Below are positions 9,070 to 17,500 of a stretch of 23,422 nucleotides of DNA, in pieces. The notes below the pieces were generated by a model. It saw nothing but the letters and a program-made list of their open reading frames with translations. It did not search any database and was not told the origin of the DNA. The DNA comes from Chara braunii (lineage: Eukaryota > Streptophyta > Charophyceae > Charales > Characeae), in assembly GCA_003427395.1 (NCBI GenBank), contig BFEA01000082.1, positions 520,275 through 543,696 of the forward strand, in the 5' to 3' direction. Position 1 is the stretch's first letter; each line of letters starts with the position of its first letter. A program made the translations under genes and the position numbers.

Positions 9070-9318
9070 AGCTTGTATACATTCTAATGTTTCTCTGCAT
9101 CCCTGAACTCGTCGTCCCTATTGCGACTGTATGAGACCAGAAAGATAGCTCATATACAAGTACTGGAGCCCACTGGCTGGCGGAGCATTTCCGGAAAGTG
9201 GTCCTTTGTGTTGATTTAATTGAAAGGTACAATCTTTTCATCAAGAGTAACAAAAAAGTTTGAAATCAAGAAAAGAGTATGAAATTAATTTTTTTTGTTT
9301 TTTTTTACAAATGGTGCA
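9070..9318. other. Decayed flank of the tandem array
   Basis: It contains the weak third repeat end and T-runs near 9289-9306. No gene was seen. Confidence 0.5.
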
Positions 9319-9524
9319 TTAAACCACTAGTACCTTTCCCGCGTGGGAAAATAGGGAAAACTCGCTGTTTTCCCAATCGGCTAAATTTTCGGAGGTCGGG
9401 CCAGACGACGACTGCCAGTGATAAATCTGATTGTCGGCCGTCGTTTCGTTTCGGCCTCTGAAAAGGTTGGACGCCTACCTGACGCCCGCTATTTTCCCAA
9501 GCGACGAAGGTACTAGTGGTTTAA
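9319..9524. mobile_element. MITE with long TIRs and TTAA borders
   Basis: TTAAACCACTAGTACCTT at 9319-9336 is perfectly inverted at 9507-9524. After a 7-base variable stretch the inversion resumes for 11 more bases (TGGGAAAATAG near 9343-9353, complement at 9489-9499), giving terminal repeats of about 36 bp. TTAA is present at both ends (9319-9322 and 9521-9524) and inversion does not clearly continue outside it. TTAA target duplication is typical of piggyBac-group transposons; a TA duplication is also possible because TTAA is itself a palindrome. The 206-bp unit has no gene and would depend on a transposase encoded elsewhere. Confidence 0.85.
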
Positions 9525-9892
9525 GCGCTCTATATATATGCCATAGTACAGGTATGAAAGTCTGCCTGAATTAACTATAGTTGTTCTAGTGATACATTCA
9601 AAAGGAAGAGCCTCATGAGATCGGACATCAACCGTCAGTCAGTTGGAAAGGAACAGTGGCAGTGTATTTTCACTGCAGTGGAGTGCACTGGCAAGCGTTG
9701 GGCGTCGCGTCACGTCGTGCCCTTATCTGGTGGCCTGCAGTTAGGCGTAGGGTGGGGGGCAACCTGGCCCCTCCGTTGGAAACGCTACAGTTAAGTCGAG
9801 CCGAGTGGTTCTGCCATATGGGGTGTTTTTTTTTTCTTTTTTTTTTAAGAAGTCAAGGCAAGTGGTGAAAGAAAAAGGAGAAAGAACCCAAG
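9525..9892. other. Unassigned spacer with T-run
   Basis: It holds a short TATATATA run at about 9531-9539, hairpin-prone CACTGCAGTGGAGTGCACTGG near 9670-9690, and a T-rich tract at 9827-9846. No gene was seen. Confidence 0.5.
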
Positions 9893-10073
9893 AGCCTAGC
9901 TCACAGTGGGTACACCGATGAGCTGTTGAAAATGCAGACCCGTGTTCGAATCCAGATGATGAAACTTGACGAGGAAAGTTGTAAAACCAACTATTTCTGA
10001 ATTGTCTATCGTCGCCGGTCAGCTTAATGATGATAACTGAAGGCCGTCGCCCTTTATATTGGGGACAAAAAAA
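9893..10073 (+). mobile_element. tRNA-derived SINE-like element
   Basis: TAGCTCACAGTGG at 9897-9909 matches a Pol III A box and GTTCGAATCC at 9944-9953 is a near-perfect B box, about 47 bp downstream, as in a tRNA gene or tRNA-headed SINE. The region does not close into a standard acceptor stem, so it is not called as a tRNA. A non-tRNA body of about 110 bp follows and ends in an A-run at 10066-10073. Transcription would be by RNA polymerase III from the internal boxes and mobility would need a LINE reverse transcriptase. Clear target duplications were not found. Confidence 0.7.
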
Positions 10074-10340
10074 GCCATTGTCAGGTTACACATAGGGCCC
10101 GGTTTCACAATTCACAAAATGACAAAATGTGTGAGTCCTGCACTACATCATGCGAAAAGATACATCGTCATAATTTATGTCTGTTGTGCACGCCGTGAGT
10201 GATGGAAGAGGCCTATACTGAGGTAGTGATGGAAGATGTTGGGAGGAGCACGGCAGTGGCAAGAGCAATGATATAGAGAGAGTCGACTGAGGGCATACTT
10301 ACAGTACCGTCTTCAAAATAAGGCCCGGGCATTGCATACA
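10074..10340. other. Unassigned spacer
   Basis: Mixed sequence with short internal repeats of GTGATGGAAGA near 10199-10239. No gene was seen. Confidence 0.5.
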
Positions 10341-10397
10341 GGTATAACGCCCGGCCCCGGCGGATATTGTATCCGTTTATAACGCCCGGACGTTATA
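10341..10397. repeat. Palindromic ATAACGCCCGG repeats
   Basis: GGTATAACGCCCGG occurs at 10341-10354, and TATAACG-CCCGGA-CGTTATA at 10378-10397 is a hairpin with 7-bp arms. The same word forms a perfect palindrome at 12791-12808. It is probably the end of a dispersed repeat. Confidence 0.7.
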
Positions 10398-10965
10398 CCC
10401 GGCAAATTGGTAGCAACTTCAGTAGCGCCAAGAAAGAAAGAAAAAAGAAAGTCTAGAATTGCAATGCATGAGTTGGCTCTATTGAATCGGACATATTTTT
10501 TCTGGTCAAGTCGGGATCGGGTCTTTACTTACCGTGTCGCTCTCTTTGCCTTCTTCTTCCTGACATTGTCATCTTCTTCCACTATTCTTCTCCTTCCTCC
10601 TCCTCCTCTTCTTCTTCCTCTTCTCCCGATCTTTCTTTTCTGCTCTTCTCATCCTGCTTACTCTTCCAATCCTGCTGCTCTTGCCAGTGTGTGTACATGT
10701 GTGATCTAGTCGAATCGCGCCTCGAGTCAAGTCTACACACACACAGCTTTTGGCTGAGGGTCACCTTAGAATTCCTTATAAATTAGGAAAAAAATAAAAA
10801 TCAAACCAGAACATACCCCTCGGAAGTTGAAAAGTTACATAAACCCTTTCAACCTCACCCCCCCTCTCCCCCCTTTAAAACCCATGTATACTTCCTCTAA
10901 AAGGTACTCTGCCAATGGCACATTCAAATATGACAACTGGGCATTCTATTCGAATGTAAGGCCCG

Positions 10966-10969
<4 letters not shown>
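10398..10969. other. Unassigned, with CT-rich stretch
   Basis: CTTCTTCC-type sequence covers about 10550-10650. Frames here are low-complexity. No gene was seen. Confidence 0.5.
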
Positions 10970-10970
<1 letters not shown>

Positions 10971-11042
<72 letters not shown>

Positions 11043-11199
11043 TCGGCGGCCTATGCGGGGTGCTCCGGAGGCTTCTGTCCGTTAGTCTGGACATGCACAA
11101 AAGACAAATCATGGCTGTCTTTCCATGTTCTAGTGGAAGATTCACTCTCGTTTTGTACATTTCGAGAATATTGCAGCGAGGCTCTCTCTCTCTCTCTCA
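10971..11199 (+). repeat. Microsatellite-flanked dispersed repeat, copy A
   Basis: A pure GA tract (10971-11040) is followed by a 141-bp core (TCTCGGCGGCC… to …GCAGCGAGGC, 11041-11181) and a CT tract (to 11199). The core aligns along its whole length with the reverse complement of 11389-11550. Its inner part belongs to the same family as 4955-5067. Copy A is the uninterrupted version and shows what copy B looked like before insertion. Confidence 0.85.
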
Positions 11200-11275
11200 C
11201 GCGCACGGGGGGTTGAGTTTGTTCGAAAAGAGAATGAATCGTCCCCGACAATGGGGAATTATTATTTCTCATTTA

Positions 11276-11313
11276 CATACACACACACACACACATACAC
11301 ACACGCATACACA

Positions 11314-11390
<77 letters not shown>

Positions 11391-11550
11391 TCGCTGCACT
11401 ACTCTCGAAATGTGCAAAACGAGAATGAATCTTCCGCTAGAACATGGAAAGAGACACCGCCATGATTTGTTTTTTGTGCATGTCGAGACTAGCGGACAGA
11501 CGCCCGCAGTCTTGGTGGGCTGCGCGGAGCACCCCGCACAGGCCGCCGAG
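11276..11550 (-). repeat. Microsatellite-flanked dispersed repeat, copy B
   Basis: A CA tract (11276-11330) and a GA tract (11331-11388) precede the core, which is the inverted counterpart of copy A (GCCTCGCTGC… to …GGCCGCCGAG). The expected CT tract does not follow directly; it appears at 12486 after the inserted element. Copies A and B form an inverted repeat of about 145-160 bp arms around 200 bp. Confidence 0.85.
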
Positions 11551-11759
11551 CTATGAAACCATATGAGTGCGTGTAAGCGCGTGCTTTATCCCCGCGCGCA
11601 CTTAAGCGCGTGCTTTATCCTCCCCCCCCTCCTCGCTCAAAGCGCTTAAAGCGCTTAAACGAAAAAAGAAAAAAAAGAAAAAGGGTGTACCTGAGGGGGT
11701 TGCGTGAGTGCAGGGGATGCCGTAGGGAGGGTTACGCGGGACAAAAAAATAGGGGGGTG

Positions 11760-11983
11760 NNNNNNNNNNNNNNNNNNNNNNNNNNNNNNNNNNNNNNNNN
11801 NNNNNNNNNNNNNNNNNNNNNNNNNNNNNNNNNNNNNNNNNNNNNNNNNNNNNNNNNNNNNNNNNNNNNNNNNNNNNNNNNNNNNNNNNNNNNNNNNNNN
11901 NNNNNNNNNNNNNNNNNNNNNNNNNNNNNNNNNNNNNNNNNNNNNNNNNNNNNNNNNNNNNNNNNNNNNNNNNNNNNNNNNNN
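11760..11983. other. Assembly gap (224 N)
   Basis: The run of N is bordered by GGGGGGTG on the left and TGTGTGTG on the right, so unresolved simple repeat is likely. The true length is unknown. Confidence 0.99.
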
Positions 11984-12085
11984 TGTGTGTGTTTGTGGGG
12001 CCGGTTGTCTATGAGTGTGTTTTGTTTTTTTTTCTGTTTTTTTAACTTTTTTGTGTTTTTCATTTTTTTTAACATACATATGAAC

Positions 12086-12335
12086 TTTAAAAATAAAAAT
12101 AAAAAATGGGGCTGTAGATCTCCAAAAGATCTACAACCTTATATGTTTTTAATTGTTTTTGTGTATTGGTTTCCTACCAAACGATCTCCGTGAAAATAAA
12201 GAAAAACCCACCCATTTCATCTTTTTTTTTTTTTTTCTTTCTTTCTTTTTACGTTTTTGATTTTTTAAAAATATAGCAAAAAGTCAAAAAATAAAATAAA
12301 AACAGAGGGTTCTACAACCCTATATTTTTTGTTTT
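12086..12335. repeat. AT-rich hairpin repeats, two units
   Basis: TGTAGATC at 12113-12120 pairs perfectly with 12128-12135, and AGGGTT at 12306-12311 pairs with 12316-12321. Each hairpin follows an A/AAAT-rich stretch such as AAATAAAAATAAAAAATGG and is followed by TATAT and T-runs. A third copy of this arrangement lies at 23098-23163. Confidence 0.7.
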
Positions 12336-12484
12336 TTTTGTTTGAGCATTTATTTAACCCCCCCAAAAATATCCCTGCGCTAACTCAAACCCCGCTCAAG
12401 GCGCTTTGAGCGCGGGATTGAGCGGCGCTAAAAAATTTAGCGCCGACCGCGCGCTCAATCAGCGCGCGGTTTCATAGCCGTGGA

Positions 12485-12485
<1 letters not shown>

Positions 12486-12553
<68 letters not shown>
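12486..12553. repeat. (CT)n microsatellite, displaced right tract of copy B
   Basis: A pure CT run. By comparison with copy A it is the outer tract of copy B, moved away by the insertion at 11551-12477. Confidence 0.9.
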
Positions 12554-12555
<2 letters not shown>

Positions 12556-12759
12556 GCTGGCGCACTGGGAGAAACAGGGTGCTCTGGTTTTAGTTGTTTT
12601 TTTCTTTTTTCTGTAATAGAAGAAACTTGTTTATGTTTTCTTTCCTCTTTTTTTTTTTTTTATATGCACCTACCGGTAGCTCGAGGCTCGGCAGGCTTCG
12701 GGTTCCCGGTAGGCTGAGGTTTGGGTTCTTCAGATTTAGGTTTGGGCCTTAACAACTGG
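12554..12759. other. Unassigned spacer
   Basis: T-rich to about 12660, then mixed sequence with CCGGTAG and its complement near 12672-12710. No gene was seen. Confidence 0.5.
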
Positions 12760-12808
12760 AAGGTACTGGTGGTTTAAGGGTAACTTGAATATAACGCCCG
12801 GGCGTTAT
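12760..12808. repeat. Solo MITE end next to an 18-bp palindrome
   Basis: AAGGTACTGGTGGTTTAA at 12760-12777 matches the right terminus of the 9319-9524 MITE at 17 of 18 positions and also ends in TTAA; no matching left end was found nearby. ATAACGCCCGGGCGTTAT at 12791-12808 is a perfect palindrome of the word seen at 10341-10397. Confidence 0.75.
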
Positions 12809-12836
12809 TTCCATGTGACAATGGCAGCCCTTCCTA

Positions 12837-12887
12837 AATGTATCTGACCGCAATTACAGCCGTATGTGGATGAATCTGACCACAATC
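12837..12887 (+). repeat. Short dispersed repeat, ATGTATCTGACCG type, copy 2
   Basis: It aligns with the reverse complement of 8020-8071: ATGTATCTGACCG, TTA, a GTGGATG block and ATCTGACCA in the same order and spacing. Confidence 0.7.
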
Positions 12888-13195
12888 ACCACCAAAGCTA
12901 AGTAGAAAAAGTCCTGGTGTAAGCTCTGACAGACACAACAAGGTGTTCATGAGAACCGGACCAAGAAGGAAGTCTGGTTTGCCAAACTTAGAATTTTTTT
13001 CTCAAAGACCATTTTTTTTGCGGAAAGCAATGTGACCTGAGACATGTGTGGTGGAGGGGATCCTAGAAAACATATGGCAGAACAAACACCAATGAAAACC
13101 TTTAGGGTTATTTGAAAAATTTTGAGTCTGCTTACCATTGGGGTTCCGAAGAAACCTATTCTACGTAATCGATCAATTATGTAAGTGAATCCGGC
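12888..13195. other. Unassigned spacer
   Basis: Mixed AT-rich sequence. No gene or repeat was recognised. Confidence 0.5.
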
Positions 13196-13199
13196 ACCA

Positions 13200-14210
13200 A
13201 ATCCCCGCTGTCGTTGTCGCAGCTGGATCGCAATCGCAATTGAAATTGCCATCTCTGCGATCTTCATCTTCATCTTCATCTTCACCATGTCCATTTCCGC
13301 CATCTTCAGCCCCGTTGTCTCTCTGTCCGCCATCCCCACCAGTGCCATCTTCAGAATCGTTGCTATTCCTGCCAGCACCATAACCATCACAATCACCATC
13401 GCCCCTGCCAACTCCATCTCCGGCATGCCCGTCATTTCCATCTCCACCATTTTCCCCATCGACACCACCGTGCCCGTCCATGTCGGCCATCTATTCTAGC
13501 ACAATCACCATCGCAATCACCATCTCCATTCCCACGATCTCCATCTCTGCCATCTCTGTCATCCCGCCAATCTCGCCGTCCACATCCCCGCTTTCCCGCC
13601 ATCTCCTCTATTTCTAGATTCTCTACCATTGCCAGGACCATTACTGACATCAACTTTGCAGTCTTTGCTTCTACCGCTGCCTCCATAGTCATAGCCTTCA
13701 CCACCGCCGCGATAGTCGTCATCACTGCGTCTGCCATCGCCATCTCTATCGCCCATGGCATCCTCCGTCCATCGCCATTGCCATCATCCCTTCGTCATTG
13801 TCTGCCTCCGGCTGTCGCTGCCACCTTCCCTTCGTCATCATCCACTTTTTGTCGATGACGCTGCCATTGCCGTCCGGTGCAAGCCACCATGGCCGCCGAA
13901 ATGGGTGGTGCCAGCGATGGCTGTGAGAGCGATGGTGACAGTGGACCGTGGACCATGTTGCTAACTAGGCGGTTTTGGTGATGACGGTGGCGGTGGCAGA
14001 AGGCAGCGGCAGGGGTGCGTGAGAAAGGCAATGGAAATAGCGGCGGCGGGTGATGGCGGATGATGGCAGTGAAGGTGCTAGGCAATGGTGGAGGCAGCAG
14101 TGGATGATGGTGGCCGGTGGTGGTGAAGGCGGCGGGCAATGGTGGCGACGGGGCCGGGTGATGGCGCCAGAGAAGGTGTGAGCGATGGCAGTGACGTGGA
14201 TGTGGGATGA
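13200..14210. repeat. Degenerate CCATCN/GATGGN array that switches strand
   Basis: From 13200 to about 13920 the plus strand is full of CCATCT, CCATCG and CCATTGCC words; from about 13980 to 14210 it is full of GATGGTGG and GGCGATGG words, i.e. the same word on the other strand. Frames on the minus strand give Gly/Asp-rich or Met/Ala-rich peptides in all registers, as expected of a degenerate 6-bp repeat, so they are not called as genes. Confidence 0.7.
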
Positions 14211-14216
14211 CAGCTG

Positions 14217-14301
14217 CATAATTGAATCGATTACACAATGAAATCGTTTGCACAATCGAATTGATTACATACAGGGCTGGTCCCTGGATGGCCCAGGGAC
14301 C
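14217..14301. repeat. AATCGATTAC-type motifs and a 9-bp hairpin
   Basis: AATTGAATCGATTACACAAT and GCACAATCGAATTGATTACA repeat a common word in 14220-14270; related words occur at 13166-13190 and 15791-15830. GGTCCCTGG at 14279-14287 pairs perfectly with 14293-14301. Confidence 0.65.
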
Positions 14302-14449
14302 CTCTCCCGACTGGGAGCCTTCCGGGCAGACTGGCTGATGGTCTGGCCTCCACCTCAGCGAATTTTGCCAGGAAGGGGGTACTGTGTGTTTTAGTAGCTG
14401 GGCAGCCCCCCACAGCCTCACGGAGGCCCCCATCGCCCAAAAAAGCAAA

Positions 14450-14580
14450 AATTGGGCCTAGCAGACCCTGCATTTTGTTCAAAACGATGTGGCCCGTCTC
14501 CGCTGCTGATCCTACTGAATCAGGTGTTGAGATTGGTCGCGTCGTTTTAAACAAAACTCGGGGTCTGCTGGCCTTGGTTT
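14450..14580. repeat. Imperfect inverted repeat, 31-bp or longer arms
   Basis: 14459-14489 (AGCAGACCC… to …AAAACGATG) is inverted at 14540-14570 (CGTCGTTTT… to …GGGTCTGCT), with a 50-base loop; similarity extends about 9 bases outward (GGGCC against GGCC). It may be a foldback remnant. Confidence 0.75.
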
Positions 14581-14880
14581 TTTAATTTTGAAGGATGGTC
14601 GGTCTTGGCTGCAGATTTGGCAGACCGGCAGCCCATACAAAACGCATTTGAATTCATGCATGGGTCATTCTCAGCAATCACCGTGACCCTCCTCGTCATT
14701 TTTTCCACTGCCACTTCAACCTCACCCCTCTCGCTTGCACCATCACATTTGTCCTTGATGCTGCATGCGACGGTTCTTTGCATGCCCGTCGGCATTGGGC
14801 CATCACGTCGCCCCATCGCCCAGCCATCATGTTTCAAGCCGACCATCCCCAGAAAAGCGAGTAAGCATGCATGTTTCTTT
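14581..14880. other. Unassigned spacer
   Basis: Mixed sequence with a plus frame of ordinary length that runs into the CTT repeat. It is not called. No motif was recognised. Confidence 0.4.
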
Positions 14881-14884
14881 TTGT

Positions 14885-15500
14885 TCTCACTTCTTCTTCT
14901 TCGTCTTCTTCTTCTTCTTCGTTGTCTTCTTCTTCTTCTTCTTCTTCGTCCTTGTTAATCTTGTTCTTTTTGTTCTTGTTGTTCTTTGTTGTCCTTCTTT
15001 ATCTTCTTTCTTCCTTGTTAAACTGCTGCAGATCTTCGATTGCAACGAACTTGGAATGTTTTCTATGAAATTCTCTCTCCTCTCTGTGTTCTTTTTTTCT
15101 TCTTTCTCGTCTTCATCATCTTTTCTGTCCATCTTCTTCGTGTTTGCTGAGCACAGTGCAAGGTCATGAGCACAGTGCAAGGTCAGGAAATCAACACTCT
15201 AGCTACACATGAGATGGATTCCAGACAATTAAGAGTAGGAAGGTGCGAACACTGCGAAGTGAAGCTCTTCTCCCTCTTCATCTCCTTCTTTATCATGTTT
15301 TTTCTTGTTCTTGTTGTTCCTCATCTTCGTCGTCCTTCTTCATCTTCCCTTTTCCTTGTCAAACTGCTGCAGATTTCCGATTGTAACGAATTCGAAAGTG
15401 TTTTTTTTCCTGAAATCTCTCTCCTCTGTCTGGTTGTTTTTTCTTCTTCGTTTCTGTTTTCCTTCTTTGTCTTCTTCTTCATTTTCTTTACCCTTTCACT
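14885..15500 (+). repeat. CTT-rich block duplicated at 341 bp
   Basis: (CTT)n-type sequence at 14885-14950 leads into a segment repeated later: AAACTGCTGCAGAT, TTCGATTG or TCCGATTG, AACGAA and TCTCTCTCCTC appear in order at about 15019-15085 and again at 15360-15427. CCTTGTTAAACTGC at 15013 and CCTTGTCAAACTGC at 15354 fix the 341-bp offset. Between them GAGCACAGTGCAAGGTCA is a tandem pair at 15149 and 15168 (19-bp period). Peptide frames are Ser/Phe/Leu low-complexity. Confidence 0.8.
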
Positions 15501-15831
15501 TCTTACATTCTCTCTCGCTAATGCTGTTGTGCTGACGTGTCTTCCATTTGTTTTGTATCCTGCTATTTGCGGGTCTGTGCACCCAAGACGTAAGATTTCC
15601 CCCTCCTCCCCAAAATCTGACCGTGGAAGTTTTATCGTGGAAGTCAGCAAGCACGATTTAATTTGGATCCCTCACTTACAGGAAAAAAAACATTTTTTTG
15701 GAAACCGGTTATCCAAATGTAAACGCCTTTGGACTGGTCTGGCCCCTGTTGGATTGGGCCAGCTCATCTGGCTGGTTGCCGGCCCAGCCTTAATCGTACG
15801 ATTACGTAAACAAACCAATTACATAATCGAG
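15501..15831. other. Flank of the nested hAT-like pair
   Basis: Mixed sequence. GGCCC words near 15740-15786 can fold (GGGCCAGC with GCCGGCCC), and AATTACATAATCG at 15817-15829 relates to the motifs at 14217. No gene was seen. Confidence 0.5.
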
Positions 15832-17345
15832 CAGGGTCACCAGCCCGTATGTACGGGGGTCCCCGGGCCGACCTCCGTACTTACGGGCGTTCGGGGTCCC
15901 ATTCGGGGTCCGAACCGGACGGTGTTCGTCCCTGGCCAAAAATTATTTCGGGGCCTAAATGTACATTTGTTTTTCTGATTTTTTTTTGTGAGTTGTTTGT
16001 AATGTGAGGTACATGCGTATAAATTTTGAAGTCATTTTGCTAAGCCAAACAAAACTAAAAAATCGCCATCAAACCGTGCTCGTCCACTCACTGTTTTTTT
16101 TTTTTTTCACCTTTTACTTTTTGTTTTCACTTCATCTCGGTTCCTAAAAAACATTATTAGTTTTTTGAAACTTTTTTCATGAGTTTTGTATCATGTGAAG
16201 TACACATCTGTAAATTTTCAGGGAATTTAGATATGCCAAAAAAAAATGAAAAATTGCCAAAGATCGTGGTGTCGAAAGCGTGCTCGCTCACTCACCAATT
16301 TTAATCCTCTTTTCAAGTTTTCATATTTTTTTTTATTTTTACTATTAGTTTTATTTTCTGTAGCAGGGTTACCAGCCGTACGTACGGAGGCCCCCGGGTG
16401 GACCTCTGTACGTTCGGGCGTTCGGGGTCCCGTATGGGGCCCGAACCCGACGGCGTTCGGCCCCCGCCAAAAAATATTTCGGGGCCTAAAAATATATTTC
16501 TTTTTCTGAACGTTTTTTTACGCCTTCTCTATGACGTGATGTACATGCCTACCAATTTTCAAGTCATTTGGCTTAGCCAAATAAGAATAAAAAATCGCCA
16601 AAGATGGCGGTGTCAAAACTTGCTCCCCCACGGTTTTTTTTCACTTTTTACTTTTTGTTTTCACTTCGGTGTCTAAAAAGAAATATTATTTTTTGAAACG
16701 TTTTTAGTGGGTTTTGTATTATGTGAAGTACACATCTGTAAATTTTCAGGCCATTTAGCTACGCCAAAAGAAAATGAAAAATCGCCAAAGATGGCGGTGT
16801 CGAACGCTCGAGCACTCACTAAATTTAATTCTCTTTTCATTTTTATTTCTTTTTATTATTAGTATTTGTTCTGTGTATTTTATTTTTATTTCAAATTTGG
16901 TAAGGAATTCGGACGTAATGCTCAGGCAAATCTTGTTTAATTTATTTTTCTCCATAACATATCTTTTTTTCAGAATTTTTTGATGACTTGTTTTTTTTTT
17001 TTTTTTTTTTTTTGGGTCCGCGTTCGGCTTGAACGGCCGAACGCATCCCCAAGGGGTCCCATACGTTCGGGCGTTCGGGTTCGGGCGTTCGGCCCGTCCC
17101 GAACGCCGGTTACCCTGTTCTGTAGTCTATTTTTATTTCAAATTTGGTAAGGAATTTGGATGAAATGCTCAGGCAAATGTTGTTTATTTAAAATTATTTT
17201 ATTGCTCTTCATAACTTTTTTTTTTAATTGTTTTTTTTTTTTTTTTTGGGTCCACGTCCGTGTCGAAAGGCCGAACGAGTCCCTAAGGTGTCCCGTACGT
17301 CCGGGTGTTTGGGTTCTGGGTTCTGGCGTTCGGAGGGCGTGGTGT
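15832..17345 (+). mobile_element. hAT-like non-autonomous element 1, split by element 2
   Basis: It starts with CAGGGTCACCAGCC, a hAT-type CAGGG terminus, and carries the same interior as element 2: GTACGGG/GTTCGGGG subterminal words, GGCCTAAA, two internal ~190-bp repeats (starts near 16001 and 16191), then TTTTATTTTCTGTAG at the break. After element 2 it resumes at 17126 with CTATTTTTATTTCAAATTTGG and continues through GGTAAGGAATTTGG, a T-run and GGGTCC to about 17345. Its 3' terminus no longer shows the CCCTG end and no copy of the 8 bases before 15832 (TAATCGAG) was found, so that end is decayed or rearranged. No transposase is encoded. Confidence 0.85.
16364..17117 (+). mobile_element. 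hAT-like non-autonomous element 2, inserted into element 1
   Basis: The 754-bp unit has termini CAGGGTTACCAGCC and, inverted, CAGGGTAACCGGCG. It is flanked by identical 8-bp direct repeats TTCTGTAG at 16356-16363 and 17118-17125. The CAGGG ends plus 8-bp duplication are diagnostic of hAT transposition. Subterminal GTTCGGG words are dense at both ends. The interior contains an internal duplication of about 188 bp and a long T-run near 16990-17013. It has no gene, so it was moved by a transposase from elsewhere. It corresponds to element 1 block by block, including the site where it inserted (TTCTGTGT at 16869-16876). Confidence 0.93.
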
Positions 17346-17360
17346 CCCAACCCTCCATTG

Positions 17361-17500
17361 TATACCAAGTGTTCGCTGACTTACCTCAGCTGGGTACCAA
17401 GCGTCAGCTCACTTACCTCCACTGTGTACCAAGCGTCCGCTCACTTAACTCCGAAGCGTACCAAGCATCCGCTCACTTATCTCCACGGCGTACCAGGCAG
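17361..17500 (+). repeat. 32-bp tandem repeat, four units plus a partial one
   Basis: TACCAAG recurs at 17363, 17395, 17427 and 17459, and TACCAGG at 17491, each exactly 32 bp apart. Units share CGTCCGCTCACTTA and CTCC with a few changes. Confidence 0.93.

Larger units (their letters stand above)
11551..12477. mobile_element. TIR element inserted into copy B, containing the assembly gap
   Basis: The termini CTATGAAACC (11551-11560) and GGTTTCATAG (12468-12477) are perfect inverted repeats. The flanks read GCCGCCGAG on the left (11542-11550) and GCCGTGGAG on the right (12477-12485), an 8-9 bp target duplication with two mismatches. Copy A supplies the empty site, where GGCCGCCGAGACTCTC runs on without interruption. 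Inside, TAAGCGCGTGCTTTATCC is repeated at 11574 and 11603, and the right end has perfect hairpins at 12424-12444 and 12447-12469. An 8-9 bp duplication suits hAT or Mutator-like elements. No coding sequence is visible, but 224 bases are unknown. Confidence 0.75.

Noticed and set aside
9893-9960. Genuine tRNA gene
   Set aside because: A and B boxes are present, but I could not form a proper acceptor stem or a standard cloverleaf, so a SINE head is the better reading.
11602-12079. Frames spanning the N gap
   Set aside because: They consist mainly of unknown residues and simple repeats.
13432-14448. Gly/Asp-rich and Met/Ala-rich minus frames
   Set aside because: They arise in several registers of a degenerate GATGGN repeat.
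15166-15978. 270-codon plus frame
   Set aside because: It crosses the CTT-rich duplication and enters the hAT-like element, so it is a chance open frame.
17361-17500. CRISPR array
   Set aside because: The 32-bp units are contiguous and degenerate, with no unique spacers, and the genome is eukaryotic.
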